Origin: Ardenticatenaceae bacterium
GTDB taxonomy: Bacteria > Chloroflexota > Anaerolineae > Promineifilales > Promineifilaceae
Reading direction: 5' to 3'
NCBI GenBank assembly: GCA_020634315.1
Contig: JACKBV010000007.1
Coordinates: forward strand, 124,001-188,000
DNA length: 64,000 nucleotides
Within the stretch, counting starts at the first letter, position 1; each line of letters begins with the position of its first letter. Below the pieces are notes generated by a model. The model had not been told where the DNA came from. It saw nothing but the letters and a program-made list of their open reading frames with translations, and did not search any database. Below, piece by piece: positions 17,561-26,977 of the stretch. The position numbers were made by a program, and so were the translations under genes.

Positions 17561-19153
17561 ATGACACACGATACGATAGTAATTCTGGATTATGGCTCGC
17601 AGTATACGCAGTTGATTGCAAGGCGCGTGCGCGAGGCAAATGTGTACTGTGAGCTGCTGCCATGGGATACGGCCGTAGCCGATGTCATGGCGTTGCAGCC
17701 GCGCGGGTTTATTCTCAGCGGCGGGCCGAACAGTGTTTATGATGCGGGTGCGCCGACATTGCCGGCATATGTGTTGGCAAGTGGGCAGCCGGTGCTGGGT
17801 ATCTGCTATGGAATGCAGTTGTTAGCGCATGGGTTGGGCGGCGTGGTTGCGGGCAGCCAGCGGCGCGAGTATGGCCCGGCAGACTTGCAGGTGGATGCGA
17901 AAGATAATTTGCTGTTTAGGGATTGGAAATTGGGGAGCGAAGATTTAGCGGCTGCGTCGCCACTGCCAGACGCCAGTTTACAGCAGGTGTGGATGAGTCA
18001 TGGTGACAAGGTGGAGAAACTGCCGCCGGGATTTGTGTCGTTGGCGCACACGGCGAATTCGCCGTTGGCGGCGGCAGCAGATGTGGCACGGGGCTATTAC
18101 GCCGTGCAGTTTCATCCAGAGGTTGTGCATACGCCGCAGGGGATGCGTGTACTGAGTAATTTTGTGCATCATATTTGTGGCTGTGGCACAGATTGGACGC
18201 CAGCCAGTTTTATTGATGAGGAAGTGGCGGCGATTCGGGCACAGGTGGGAAACGGCCGTGTTGTGCTTGGCCTGAGTGGTGGCGTGGATTCGGCCGTGGC
18301 GGCAGCGCTCATTCACCGTGCCATCGGCGACCAGTTGACCTGCATTTTTGTCGATCATGGTATGCTGCGTCAGGGGGAAGCGGCGCAGGTAGTGGAAACT
18401 TTTGAGCGCGAACAGGGAATGAAGCTCGTCGCAGTTAATGCCATTGAGGAATATCTAGAGGCGCTTGAAGGTGTCACCGAGCCAGAGCAAAAGCGGCGTA
18501 TTATTGGCGAGAAGTTTGTGCGTATTTTTGAGCGTGAAGCGAACAAATTAGGGCAAATCGACTTTTTGGCGCAAGGCACGATTTACCCGGATGTGATCGA
18601 GAGTGCGGGCAAGGGCAAGAAAGATGCCCATGTGATCAAAACGCACCACAATGTCGGCGGTTTGCCAGAGGATATGGATTTTGAACTGGTGGAGCCGCTG
18701 AAATTGTTGTTCAAGGATGAGGTGCGCCGTGTGGGAACGGCATTGGGATTGCCGGACTCGATTATCTGGCGGCAGCCATTCCCTGGGCCAGGGTTGGCGA
18801 TTCGCTGCCTGGGTGAAATTACCTGGGAGCGGCTGGAGCGATTGCGGGCAGCGGATGCTATTTTTGTGCATGAGCTGCGGCAGGCGCAGATGCTGCGCCA
18901 AGGGACGCAGCAATCGTTTGCTGTGCTGCTGCCGGTGAAGAGTGTGGGGGTCATGGGTGACGGCCGTACCTACGAAGAAGTCATTGCTTTGCGTGCGGTC
19001 ACGACGGAAGATTTCATGACGGCCGATTGGGCGCGGCTCCCCTATGAATTGCTGGCGCGTATCAGCCGTCGCATTGTAAACGAGGTGCCTGGGGTGAATC
19101 GCGTTGTGTATGATGTGACCTCAAAACCACCGGGAACCATTGAATGGGAATGA
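17561..19153 (+). CDS. guaA: GMP synthase (glutamine-hydrolysing)
   Basis: A 530-residue protein with both expected halves: a class I glutamine amidotransferase domain (ILDYGSQYTQLIARR, GGPNSVYD, nucleophile in GICYGMQ, His-Glu in VQFHPEVVHT) and an ATP-pyrophosphatase domain (P-loop VVLGLSGGVDSAVAA, then FVDHGMLR), ending in the dimerisation segment with TSKPPGTIEWE. It makes GMP from XMP, ATP and glutamine. ATG 17561 is chosen because AGGAT precedes it; a GTG at 17543 is in frame but poorer. Co-transcription with xpt is likely. It has no exact AACGGCCGTT copy. Confidence 0.97.
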   Translation: MTHDTIVILDYGSQYTQLIARRVREANVYCELLPWDTAVADVMALQPRGFILSGGPNSVYDAGAPTLPAYVLASGQPVLGICYGMQLLAHGLGGVVAGSQRREYGPADLQVDAKDNLLFRDWKLGSEDLAAASPLPDASLQQVWMSHGDKVEKLPPGFVSLAHTANSPLAAAADVARGYYAVQFHPEVVHTPQGMRVLSNFVHHICGCGTDWTPASFIDEEVAAIRAQVGNGRVVLGLSGGVDSAVAAALIHRAIGDQLTCIFVDHGMLRQGEAAQVVETFEREQGMKLVAVNAIEEYLEALEGVTEPEQKRRIIGEKFVRIFEREANKLGQIDFLAQGTIYPDVIESAGKGKKDAHVIKTHHNVGGLPEDMDFELVEPLKLLFKDEVRRVGTALGLPDSIIWRQPFPGPGLAIRCLGEITWERLERLRAADAIFVHELRQAQMLRQGTQQSFAVLLPVKSVGVMGDGRTYEEVIALRAVTTEDFMTADWARLPYELLARISRRIVNEVPGVNRVVYDVTSKPPGTIEWE

Positions 19154-19220
19154 TTTGACGCCACAACTGTACAACCAGGGTAGGTTTTCTGCGTAATGAT
19201 GATCAGTTTTGCTATTTAAC

Positions 19221-19264
19221 ACAGTCGAGATAAGGCTCACTGTGTAGAACCTTATCTCGACTGT
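19221..19264 (+). terminator. Rho-independent-type terminator after guaA
   Basis: A perfect 15-bp stem (ACAGTCGAGATAAGG at 19221-19235 with its complement at 19250-19264), a 14-nt loop and TTTATAT following, 68 bp after the guaA stop. Confidence 0.75.
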
Positions 19265-19315
19265 TTATATCTGAGATTCCACGAGTGTGACACACTATTA
19301 CAGATGAAAGCAACC

Positions 19316-19367
19316 CTCCCGGAGGTCGTTGTCACGATGGTAGCTTGTGGAACAACTCTCTGGGAGG
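19316..19367 (+). repeat. Dispersed CCTCCCGGAGGT element, attenuator-like copy
   Basis: Left arm CCTCCCGGAGGTCGTTGT (19316-19333) and right arm ACAACTCTCTGGGAGG (19352-19367) pair imperfectly and are followed by CTTTTT, 20 bp before the next ATG at 19388. It could end read-through or attenuate the membrane-protein genes. Confidence 0.5.
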
Positions 19368-19387
19368 CTTTTTAAGGGAGACCTGTC

Positions 19388-20353
19388 ATGGACTATAGCA
19401 AGTTAATGAGTCGTTCTTGGGAAATTGTTTGGAATAACAAGTTCCTCTTTGTCTTGGGTTTTCTGGCGGCTTTAGGCAGCGGTGGCAGTGGTGGCCGCGC
19501 CAATTCAAACTTCCGTGGGTCAAGTTCGTCAGACTTTGATTTGCCACCTGGCACAGTAGACAACTTGCAGACATTTTGGGCACATTTTGGCGCTCTCATC
19601 ATCGCCTTGATTTGTCTTTTCGTTGTCCTGGGTGTGATATTGTGGCTGGTGCGCCTGGTAGCGCAAGCTGGCTTGATCAGCTCGGTGGCGCGTATTGACG
19701 CTGGCGAAAAGGTGACTTTTGGCGAGGCGTTTGCCGCAGGGACAGCGAAGTTGGGGCGCATGGCGGGTTTGAATTTGCTGCTATATGGGCCATTTACGTT
19801 GCTGGCGTTGTTGTCGGCGGGCATTCTTATGGTAATGGCGGGTACGGCCGTTTACGAAGAGGTCGCACGGGGTGGCAATGCCGAAGGGATTTTCGCCAGT
19901 TTAGGCATCTTTACAGCGTGCTTAATCGGGCTGGCTTGTTTGACACTGCCCTTGCTGCTGGTCGTCAACATTGTTTACCCCTTTGCGCAGCGCGGTGCAG
20001 TTTTGGGCGAGCTGAGCGTTATGGACAGCATCCGGCATGGCTGGCAAGTTGTACGCGCCAATACCGGCGAGGTTATTGTCATTGTTTTGCTCTTCCTCGT
20101 TGTTGGCTTTGTCTTTGGGATTGTGAGCATTGCTGTGATTCTTCCTGGTGCAGTTTTGATCTTTATCCCGGCGATCATTCACCTTGCGGCCGGTGGTGGC
20201 TCATTTGGTGTGCTGGAAATTGCCTACGTGGTCGCTGGCGGTGTTTGCCTGGCTGTACTGGCTGGGGCAATTAACTCGGTTTTGGTAGCTTTTCGCTCAA
20301 CGGCCGTTACCCTGGCTTACCAGGAGTTCATGAACAAGAGCAAGTTGGCGTAA
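19388..20353 (+). CDS. Multi-pass membrane protein of unknown function, paralog 1
   Basis: A 321-residue protein with about six hydrophobic helices and a Gly/Ser-rich segment after the first. I do not recognise a named function; the overall look resembles DUF4013/DUF7544-type or glycerophosphodiesterase-membrane-domain-type proteins. The N-terminus MDYSKLMSRSWEIVWNNKFL is nearly repeated by the next gene (MDYGRFLSRSWQITWRYKFL), and both share a central amphipathic region with MDSIRHGWQVV or DTIRHTWTLT. They are therefore tandem paralogs, 13 bp apart and probably co-translated. The ATG has AGGGAGA upstream. A heteromeric membrane complex is possible but unproven. Confidence 0.75.
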   Translation: MDYSKLMSRSWEIVWNNKFLFVLGFLAALGSGGSGGRANSNFRGSSSSDFDLPPGTVDNLQTFWAHFGALIIALICLFVVLGVILWLVRLVAQAGLISSVARIDAGEKVTFGEAFAAGTAKLGRMAGLNLLLYGPFTLLALLSAGILMVMAGTAVYEEVARGGNAEGIFASLGIFTACLIGLACLTLPLLLVVNIVYPFAQRGAVLGELSVMDSIRHGWQVVRANTGEVIVIVLLFLVVGFVFGIVSIAVILPGAVLIFIPAIIHLAAGGGSFGVLEIAYVVAGGVCLAVLAGAINSVLVAFRSTAVTLAYQEFMNKSKLA

Positions 20354-20366
20354 GCGGTTTTGTACA

Positions 20367-21302
20367 ATGGATTACGGCCGTTTCCTTTCCCGCTCCTGGC
20401 AAATCACCTGGCGCTACAAATTCTTGTGGCTGTGGAGCGGGTTGGCCGTGTTAGGAACAGGAGGAGGTCGCGTGAGCGGCGTCCTCCTTCATTTATTTAT
20501 CCCCACCGATTGGCGCAATCCAGATTTTGTATTGGCTGAAGTCGAAGCGACATTGGCAACGTCAACCTTGCTGCTAGAGCGCATGGGCAGTGTGCTGCTG
20601 TGGGGCGTGCTGCTGCTGTTTTTGCTGCTCATCGTTGGCTGGCTGTTGTTTGCATTGGCCGAAGGTGTCATCATTCGCGCCGTACTGGATGCAGAAGATG
20701 AACGGCCGGTAACAGCAACACATGCCCTGCGTGGCGGTTGGCCTTTGCTGGGGCGTTTTGTAGCCATAGATGCGGCCGTTTTCTTTCCACTCTTTTTGCT
20801 GTTATTGCTCATGCTGTTGTTGTTGGGCGGAGCGCTCATTGGCAGCATCATCGTTGGCACGCGGCAGCAAACAACCGGTGGCTTTTTGCTGCCGTTAGGC
20901 GTAGGCGGGCTGTGTTTGCTGCCACTGCTCTTGCTGTTGGCTCCGTTGGGATTGCTGACGACGGTGTTTCGCGGGTTGGCGTTTCGCGATACGGCCGTTT
21001 ATCAGACAGGCGTGCGCGACACGATTCGCCATACCTGGACGTTAACACGGGCGCACCTGGGGCCGCTGCTCATCGTCACGGGGCTGTTGTGGGGTGTAAA
21101 AACCCTGTTCAATGTGGCGCTGAGCATGGTGACGCTGCCCGTTTTTACTTTTTTACTGCCATTGGTTACTTTGCCGCGTGCATTTGTGCTGGTTGTCTCT
21201 CTGGTCGCCGCCATTTTGCTATTGCTTTTGCAGGCGATTTTACATACATTTACGGCCGTTACCTGGACGATGGCTTATTTATCCGTAATCCGTAACCCGT
21301 AA
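20367..21302 (+). CDS. Multi-pass membrane protein of unknown function, paralog 2
   Basis: A 311-residue paralog of the preceding gene with about six transmembrane helices and very Leu-rich segments. No catalytic motif is seen. It starts 13 bp after paralog 1. Its last codons (SVIRNP) and stop are formed by the left side of a 7-nt-repeat element at 21282-21334, so the extreme C-terminus may have been rewritten by that repeat. An AACGGCCGT copy lies within codons 3-6, shifting the N-terminal sequence to DYGRF. Confidence 0.75.
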   Translation: MDYGRFLSRSWQITWRYKFLWLWSGLAVLGTGGGRVSGVLLHLFIPTDWRNPDFVLAEVEATLATSTLLLERMGSVLLWGVLLLFLLLIVGWLLFALAEGVIIRAVLDAEDERPVTATHALRGGWPLLGRFVAIDAAVFFPLFLLLLLMLLLLGGALIGSIIVGTRQQTTGGFLLPLGVGGLCLLPLLLLLAPLGLLTTVFRGLAFRDTAVYQTGVRDTIRHTWTLTRAHLGPLLIVTGLLWGVKTLFNVALSMVTLPVFTFLLPLVTLPRAFVLVVSLVAAILLLLLQAILHTFTAVTWTMAYLSVIRNP

Positions 21303-21334
21303 TCCATTGCCGTTTACGGTTCATGGATTACGCT
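21282..21334. repeat. Heptad-unit hairpin element
   Basis: Seven-nt units ATCCGTA, ATCCGTA, ACCCGTA, ATCCATT run into GCCGTTT, ACGGTTC, ATGGATT. The parts CGTAATCCAT and ATGGATTACG form a 10-bp stem. It spans the end of paralog 2 and the leader of the hydantoinase gene. Confidence 0.6.
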
Positions 21335-21348
21335 TGGCGGATGACGAG

Positions 21349-22986
21349 ATGCGACTTGGCGTAGATACAGGCGGCACGTTTACCGATTTTGTGTGGGTGG
21401 ATGGAAACGGCCGTTTCCACATCCACAAACAACTCAGCACCCCCCACGACCCCTCGCAAGCAATTTTAAGCGGCATAACCTGGCTGAACGTCCCTGAAGA
21501 AACGGCCGTTGTGCATGGCAGCACCGTTGCCACCAACGCCCTGCTAGAGCGGCGTGGCGCACGTACAGCCTTGATCACCACGCGCGGCTTTGCCGATGTA
21601 TTGGCAATTGGCCGCCAAAATCGGCCAGATTTATATGCGCTGGTGCCGCAAAAACCGGAGCCGCTGGTGCCGCAGTCGTGGCGGTTTGAAGCAAACGAGC
21701 GTATCACGGCACAAGGCGCTGTGCTCATTCCCCTTGATTTAGCCAGCCTGTCGCCCATTCTCGCGCAATTGCAAGCGGACAACATTGAGTCTGTCGCCAT
21801 TTGCCTCCTCTTCTCGTTCCTTTATCCCCAACACGAACAACAAATAGCAGCGGCTATTCGATCCATGGATGGCGGCTCGCAAACGGTGCCGTATCTTTCC
21901 CTGTCCAGTGACATTCTCCCCGAATACCGCGAATATGAGCGCACGAGCACCACGGTGATTAACGCTTATGTTGCGCCGTTGATGAGCCGTTATTTGTCAC
22001 GATTGGCGGAGGGGTTGGGGAAACGGCCGTTAACCATCATGCAAAGCAACGGCGGCGTCATAAGCGCGGCCGCCGCCGGAGCACAAGCCGCACGCACAGC
22101 CTTGTCCGGGCCGGCAGGCGGCGTTGTCGGTGCGCGTTATGTGGCCGAACTGGCCCAATTCCCCGACATCATCACCTTCGATATGGGCGGAACCAGCACA
22201 GACGTCGCCCTGTGTCCGGGGCGGCTGCCCACAACAGCCAACGGCGAAATCGCCGGGATGCCGCTGCGGCTGCCCCTGATTGACATTCACACAGTCGGCG
22301 CGGGCGGAGGCAGTCTGGCCTATGTGGACGCAGGCGGTGCGCTGCATGTTGGGCCGCAAAGTGCCGGGGCAGAGCCAGGGCCAAGTTGTTATGGCCGTGA
22401 GGTTGGCAATTGGCAGTTGGCGGTAAAGGGCGCTGCGGCCAATCTACACGCGCCCATTACCGTGACCGATGCCAATTTGGTGTTAGGGCGATTGGATGCC
22501 GCGCATTTCTTGGGTGGCACGATGACACTGGACGTAGCTGCGGCGCAAACGGTCTTAGCCGAATTGGCGCAGCAAATGGGCGTCGCTTCCGCAGAAGAAG
22601 CGGCCTGGGGGGTCATTCAGGTCGCCAACGCCAATATGGAACGGGCCATCCGCAAAATTTCGGTAGAGCGCGGATACGATCCGCGCATCTTCACGCTGGT
22701 TCCCTTTGGCGGAGCCGGGCCGCTGCACGCCTGCGAATTAGCGGAGGCGATGCAAATTCCGCGTGTGTTAATACCGGCTGTGCCTGGGGTGTTGTCGGCG
22801 TTGGGCATGTTGGTTGCCGCCCCAACGAAGGATTATTCGCAAACGGTGATGGCGGCATTGGGGGAGAGGGAAGAGAGAGGAGGGAAGAGGGAGGAGGGAA
22901 GAGGGAAGAGGGAGGAGAGAGGAGAGAGGAGAGAGGAGAGAAGGGGGAGAAGAGCGATTGGCGATGGCGTTGGCATTATTGCATGA
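21349..22986 (+). CDS. Hydantoinase/oxoprolinase A-like protein, N-terminal part (frame broken)
   Basis: The start at ATG 21349 gives MRLGVDTGGTFTDFVWVDG, the ATPase-fold phosphate-binding start of HyuA/5-oxoprolinase subunits. Further landmarks are HGSTVATNALLERRGA, SSDILPEYREYERTSTTVINAYV, ITFDMGGTSTDVAL and FGGAGPLHACELAEAM. These enzymes use ATP to open hydantoin or oxoproline rings, usually with a HyuB partner, which is not seen here. After residue about 504 the frame runs into a purine-rich repeat (about 22861-22955) encoding Arg/Glu/Gly-rich nonsense and ends at 22986. The expected C-terminal third continues in the next frame. The tract thus either disrupted the gene or was mis-assembled. 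Confidence 0.85.
   Translation: MRLGVDTGGTFTDFVWVDGNGRFHIHKQLSTPHDPSQAILSGITWLNVPEETAVVHGSTVATNALLERRGARTALITTRGFADVLAIGRQNRPDLYALVPQKPEPLVPQSWRFEANERITAQGAVLIPLDLASLSPILAQLQADNIESVAICLLFSFLYPQHEQQIAAAIRSMDGGSQTVPYLSLSSDILPEYREYERTSTTVINAYVAPLMSRYLSRLAEGLGKRPLTIMQSNGGVISAAAAGAQAARTALSGPAGGVVGARYVAELAQFPDIITFDMGGTSTDVALCPGRLPTTANGEIAGMPLRLPLIDIHTVGAGGGSLAYVDAGGALHVGPQSAGAEPGPSCYGREVGNWQLAVKGAAANLHAPITVTDANLVLGRLDAAHFLGGTMTLDVAAAQTVLAELAQQMGVASAEEAAWGVIQVANANMERAIRKISVERGYDPRIFTLVPFGGAGPLHACELAEAMQIPRVLIPAVPGVLSALGMLVAAPTKDYSQTVMAALGEREERGGKREEGRGKREERGERREERRGRRAIGDGVGIIA
22861..22955 (+). repeat. Purine-rich tract breaking the hydantoinase frame
   Basis: About 95 bases of nearly pure A/G in GGAGAGAGGA and GAGGGAAGAG units. 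It replaces the normal linker between the two halves of the protein and coincides with the frame change. Confidence 0.75.
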
Positions 22987-23479
22987 GCGGGCGTTGGCGG
23001 AAATGGCGGCAGAGGGGTATGCGCCAGAGGGGGTGACGCTGCATGACAGTCTGGATGTACGTTACAAGGGGCAGTCGCATGAGCTGACGATTCCCTATGT
23101 GCTGCCTGGTACGCAGTCGGCCATACGTGCCGCATTTCACGCGGCGCATGAGGCGCGGTATGGCTATGCGCAGCTTGCGGCGATGGTGGAGGTGGTGACG
23201 GTGCGGGTAACGGCCGTTGCCCAGGTCACGCCACCGCATATCCCCGTTCAACCCCTGGCTGGCACCGCTGCCCAGGCTGCGGTCATTGGCGAAAAAGAGG
23301 TCTGGTTTGCACGGCAGCCGGTGCGTACCACCTTGTATGATCGGGCGCAGCTGCGCCCTGGCAACTGCTTTGTCGGCCCGGCAGTTGTCTTTCAATATGA
23401 CACAACGAATGTTATTCCACCAGGATGGGAAACGGCCGTTGACGCTTATGGCAACCTCGTTGTCAACCGCAAATCTTGA
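22964..23479 (+). CDS. Hydantoinase/oxoprolinase A-like protein, C-terminal part
   Basis: This is the continuation of the preceding protein in a shifted frame: MALALLHERALAEMAAEGY..EGVTLHDSLDVRYKGQSHELTIPY is the conserved C-terminal region of HyuA, followed by FHAAHEARYGYA and a terminal beta-rich part with FVGPAVVFQYDTTNVIPPGW. With the N-terminal part it adds up to about 675 residues, close to the family norm, so very little sequence has been lost. An independent start is not convincing. A pseudogene, a frameshifting event in the purine tract or an assembly error are the options. Confidence 0.75.
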   Translation: MALALLHERALAEMAAEGYAPEGVTLHDSLDVRYKGQSHELTIPYVLPGTQSAIRAAFHAAHEARYGYAQLAAMVEVVTVRVTAVAQVTPPHIPVQPLAGTAAQAAVIGEKEVWFARQPVRTTLYDRAQLRPGNCFVGPAVVFQYDTTNVIPPGWETAVDAYGNLVVNRKS

Positions 23480-23500
23480 CTCACCAATCTAGAAACCATT

Positions 23501-24841
23501 ATGTCTGCCATTCCTCACGATCATCCATTTATTCATAAGCCACACCGCACGGTGTTGGCCCTGTCTGTCCCTGTTTTTTTGTCGTTGGTCGCCGAACCGC
23601 TGACCGGCTTAATTGATACGGCATTTGTGGCGCGGCTGGGAGCCGTGGCGCTGGCGGCGTTGGGGGTAGGCACGATAGCACTTTCCAGCGTCTTTTGGAT
23701 TTTCAACTTTTTAGCCATTGGCACACAGACGGAAGTGGCGCAAGCCTCCGGCAGCAGCGCCGAGGAACGCGCGGCACGGATCAATGGGCTGGCGTTGGCT
23801 ATGAGCGGCTTGTTTGGCCTGCTGGTGATTGTTGTCGGTTGGCCGGCCGCACCATGGGCGGCGACGGCCTTGGGCGCGACCGGAGACATCCATACACAGG
23901 CGCTGCTTTACATGCGTATACGCCTGTTTGGTGCGCCAGCCATCATTGCCTCCCTGACGGCATTTGGCGCACTGCGTGGCTTGCAAGATATGCGCACGCC
24001 GTTGTGGATTGCAGTGACGGTCAATGCGCTGAATATTTTGCTTGATTGGTTGTTCATTACCGGCGTCGGGCCGTTTCCGGCGTGGGGGATTGGTGGCGCG
24101 GCGGCGGCGAGTGTGTTTGCCCAATGGATTGGGGGCATTTGGGCGGTAACGGCCGTTTTGCGTCAGTTTGGTTGGCCGTCAAAATTGCGCCTGCACGAAG
24201 CGGGGCGTTTGCTGCAAATTGGCGGCGACTTGTTCTTGCGTACTGGCTCACTGACGCTGTTTTTATTGCTGGCAACACGCGTGGCGACGCGCATCGGCGC
24301 GGAGAGCGGCGCGGCGCACCAGGCGATTCGTCAGGTGTGGACGTTTACGGCGCTGGGGCTGGATGCCCTGGCCGTGACCGGGCAAAGCCTGGTTGGTTAC
24401 TTTATGGGATCAGCCCAGGTGGCGCAGGCGCGGCGTGTGGCCTGGGTTAGCTGTATCTGGGGCGTGTTGATGGGCGTGCTGTTGGGAGCGGTGATGGTGT
24501 TGGGGCAAAGCTGGGTGATCCGGGGATTGGTTCCGGAAACGGCCGTTGCCGTCTTTGTCCCGGCATGGCTGGTGGCGGCTGTGGTACAGCCGATTAATGC
24601 GCTGGCGTTTGTCACCGATGGGCTGCACTGGGGCACGGGCGACTATCGCTATTTACGCAATGTCGTGTTCTTGGCGACGCTGACGGGGGGGATTGGCTTG
24701 TGGTTGGTGGAGGAAACGGCCGTTAACGCCTTGACCTGGGTGTGGGTTGCCAGTGGTGCCTGGATTAGTGTACGCGCTTTGTTTGGGGTATTGCGAATCT
24801 GGCCGGGGATTGGGCAGTCGCCCTTTACAGTCAAACAGTGA
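23501..24841 (+). CDS. MATE-family efflux transporter (DinF-like)
   Basis: A 446-residue, 12-helix multidrug and toxic compound extrusion protein. The N-terminal half shows LALSVPVFLSLVAEPLTGLIDTAFVARLGAVALAALGVG, typical of the DinF branch; the second half repeats the fold (TRVATRIGAESGAAHQAIRQVW). It would export cationic drugs or metabolites using a Na+ or H+ gradient. It starts 21 bp after the hydantoinase stop. Five conserved positions are shared with AACGGCCGTT copies, mostly at loop ends. Substrate unknown. Confidence 0.9.
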   Translation: MSAIPHDHPFIHKPHRTVLALSVPVFLSLVAEPLTGLIDTAFVARLGAVALAALGVGTIALSSVFWIFNFLAIGTQTEVAQASGSSAEERAARINGLALAMSGLFGLLVIVVGWPAAPWAATALGATGDIHTQALLYMRIRLFGAPAIIASLTAFGALRGLQDMRTPLWIAVTVNALNILLDWLFITGVGPFPAWGIGGAAAASVFAQWIGGIWAVTAVLRQFGWPSKLRLHEAGRLLQIGGDLFLRTGSLTLFLLLATRVATRIGAESGAAHQAIRQVWTFTALGLDALAVTGQSLVGYFMGSAQVAQARRVAWVSCIWGVLMGVLLGAVMVLGQSWVIRGLVPETAVAVFVPAWLVAAVVQPINALAFVTDGLHWGTGDYRYLRNVVFLATLTGGIGLWLVEETAVNALTWVWVASGAWISVRALFGVLRIWPGIGQSPFTVKQ

Positions 24842-24843
24842 AG

Positions 24844-24882
24844 TTGTGGACAGGGCACTGCATAACAATACCCTGTCCACAA
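24844..24882. terminator. Hairpin between convergent MATE and EF-G-like genes
   Basis: A 12-bp perfect stem (TTGTGGACAGGG at 24844-24855, complement at 24871-24882) with a 15-nt loop. It is placed so as to serve both genes. Confidence 0.65.
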
Positions 24883-24898
24883 AAATGAGGACAAGTGC

Positions 24899-26977
24899 TT
24901 ACTTGTTTTCCTTCTCCTCTTCCATTTCAGCTTGCAGCTTCTTGATCAAGTCATCCAGCAGGTGAGCCGGGACACGGCCGTAACTCTGGAATTTCATGCT
25001 GAAGACACCGCGTCCTTGCGTCATCGAGCGCAAATCTTGAGCGTAGGTTTGCATTTCAGCTAACGGCACTTCTGCCCGCACAACGCTCTTTGTGCCTTCC
25101 TGATCCATGCCCAGCACCTTGGCGCGACGCGTGTTCAAATCGCCTAAAATATCGCCCATGTTATCAGCGGGGACAACGATGGTTACTTCGTAAATCGGCT
25201 CCAACAAGGCCGGGCCAGCCCCTTTCACGGCCAGCCGAAAGCCTTCACGGCCGGCGATTTGGAAGGCGATTTCCTTCGAGTCTACGGGGTGCATCTTGCC
25301 ATCATAGACAACGGTGCGCACACCGACCACAGGATAGCCAGCGATAACGCCACCTTCTGCTGCCTGACGTGCCCCTTTCTCTGTTGCCGCAATGAAGGGC
25401 GCCGAGATTGAACCACCAAAAATTTCCTCGCCAAATTGGAAACCTTCGTTGTCGTCAACAGATTCCACGCGCAGGAAAACACGACCATATTGACCGGCAC
25501 CACCGGTTTGTTTCTTGTGTGTATATTCGGCCGAATTGGTCTTGGTGATGGTTTCCTTGTAGGGGATTTTGGGCGTTGTCGTCGTGATATTAACGCCAAA
25601 TTTGGACTTTGCTTTCTTGATGGCGATGTCCAAATGGGTTGTACCCATACCCGACAAGATTGTCTGATGGGTGGCTGTTTCGGTATACCAGCGCAGGGTG
25701 GGGTCTTCGGCAACCAGACGGGTAAGGGATTGCGTCAGTTTTGCCACGTCTGATTGGGAAACCGGGTGGACAGCAACGGAGGCAATGGGGTTTGGCGCTT
25801 CGATGGGCGCCATCTGGAAGAATTTTCCATGTTCACACAGGGTGTCGTTGGTGCTGGCATCGCCCATTTTGACGACGACGCCAAGGTCTCCTGCGTGTAG
25901 TTTGCCGACGGTAACTTGTTCCTTGCCGATGGCAACTTGCAAGGAGCCAATGCGCACATCTTGTTCCAGATTGACATCGTAGATGCGATTATCGGAACCG
26001 AGGACACCGCCATAGACTCGCAAGTAGCTGGTTTTACCGTATGGATCTTCACGGGTCTTGAAAACAAAGGCAATCAGTGGGGACTCGTCGCTAATCGGGT
26101 AACTTTCTGTTTCCCCGGCTTTGTTGGTGACTTCAAATTTCCTTGCCTGATCGGGTGAGGGAATTAAGGCGGTGAGCATTTCTAATGCCGGATCAACGGC
26201 AATACCGGCTTCGGGAGCGGCATAGATAATGGGAACGATGGTTCCTTGTTTCATGCCGGATTTTAAACCGATGACGATTTCTTCGTTGCTGAGGGTTTCT
26301 TCTTCGAAGTATTTCTCGATAAGTGTATCGTCGCCTTCAGCCGCCGCTTCGATTAATTCCATGCGTGCTTCTTCGGCCGCGTCAGCCATATCATCGGGAA
26401 TGGGAGCGCGTTCGCAATTCTCGCCGAGGCGTGCTTCCATGTTGATCAGGTCAATGATGCCTTGGAAATCAGCGCCTTCGCCAATGGGAAGTTGGATATT
26501 GACGAAACGGCCGTCTAGATTGGCATCAATACTTTCCTTGATGCGGGAAACACGCACGTTTTCCCGATTCATCTTGTTAACCAGGAGCATCAGGGATTTG
26601 TTTTGCTCAACCGCAGCCTGGTACACAATTTCTGTCCCGACTTCGACACCGGCGACAGCTTCGACGAAAACGATGACACCTTCGGTCACGCGCAGCGCGG
26701 CATTGACTTCACCGATGAAGTCCATGAACCCCGGTGTATCGAGCATGTTCAGTTTGGTCCCTTTCCATTCGATGGGAGCGATACCGGTGGCGACAGAGCT
26801 GTTGCGAGCGATTTCCTCTTCTTCAAAGTCCATGGCGGCCGTGCCACTTTGCACACTGCCCATGCGTGTGGTGACTTTGGTATTGAAAAGCAACCGTTCG
26901 ACAAAGGTGGTTTTCCCAGAACCGTTATGACCGACCAGTGCAATGTTACGGATATTTTCAGTCTTATATTCTTTCAT
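24899..26977 (-). CDS. fusA: Elongation factor G-like GTPase (EF-G2 type)
   Basis: A 692-residue translational GTPase with full EF-G domain order. G1 is GHNGSGKTTFVE, G3 is DTPGFMDFIGEV and G4 is NKMNRE. The switch region reads GTAAMDFEEEEIARNSSV in place of the canonical GAATMDWMEQEQERGITI, so the RGIT motif of housekeeping EF-G is absent. This marks the EF-G2/EF-G-like branch known from Thermus and actinobacteria, whose role is less clear than that of the main EF-G. Domain IV (PKIPYKETITKTNSAEYTHKKQTGGAGQYGRV) is intact, suggesting it still enters the A site. It is a single gene with no str-operon neighbours, which supports a second EF-G. Confidence 0.88.
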   Translation of the reverse strand: MKEYKTENIRNIALVGHNGSGKTTFVERLLFNTKVTTRMGSVQSGTAAMDFEEEEIARNSSVATGIAPIEWKGTKLNMLDTPGFMDFIGEVNAALRVTEGVIVFVEAVAGVEVGTEIVYQAAVEQNKSLMLLVNKMNRENVRVSRIKESIDANLDGRFVNIQLPIGEGADFQGIIDLINMEARLGENCERAPIPDDMADAAEEARMELIEAAAEGDDTLIEKYFEEETLSNEEIVIGLKSGMKQGTIVPIIYAAPEAGIAVDPALEMLTALIPSPDQARKFEVTNKAGETESYPISDESPLIAFVFKTREDPYGKTSYLRVYGGVLGSDNRIYDVNLEQDVRIGSLQVAIGKEQVTVGKLHAGDLGVVVKMGDASTNDTLCEHGKFFQMAPIEAPNPIASVAVHPVSQSDVAKLTQSLTRLVAEDPTLRWYTETATHQTILSGMGTTHLDIAIKKAKSKFGVNITTTTPKIPYKETITKTNSAEYTHKKQTGGAGQYGRVFLRVESVDDNEGFQFGEEIFGGSISAPFIAATEKGARQAAEGGVIAGYPVVGVRTVVYDGKMHPVDSKEIAFQIAGREGFRLAVKGAGPALLEPIYEVTIVVPADNMGDILGDLNTRRAKVLGMDQEGTKSVVRAEVPLAEMQTYAQDLRSMTQGRGVFSMKFQSYGRVPAHLLDDLIKKLQAEMEEEKENK

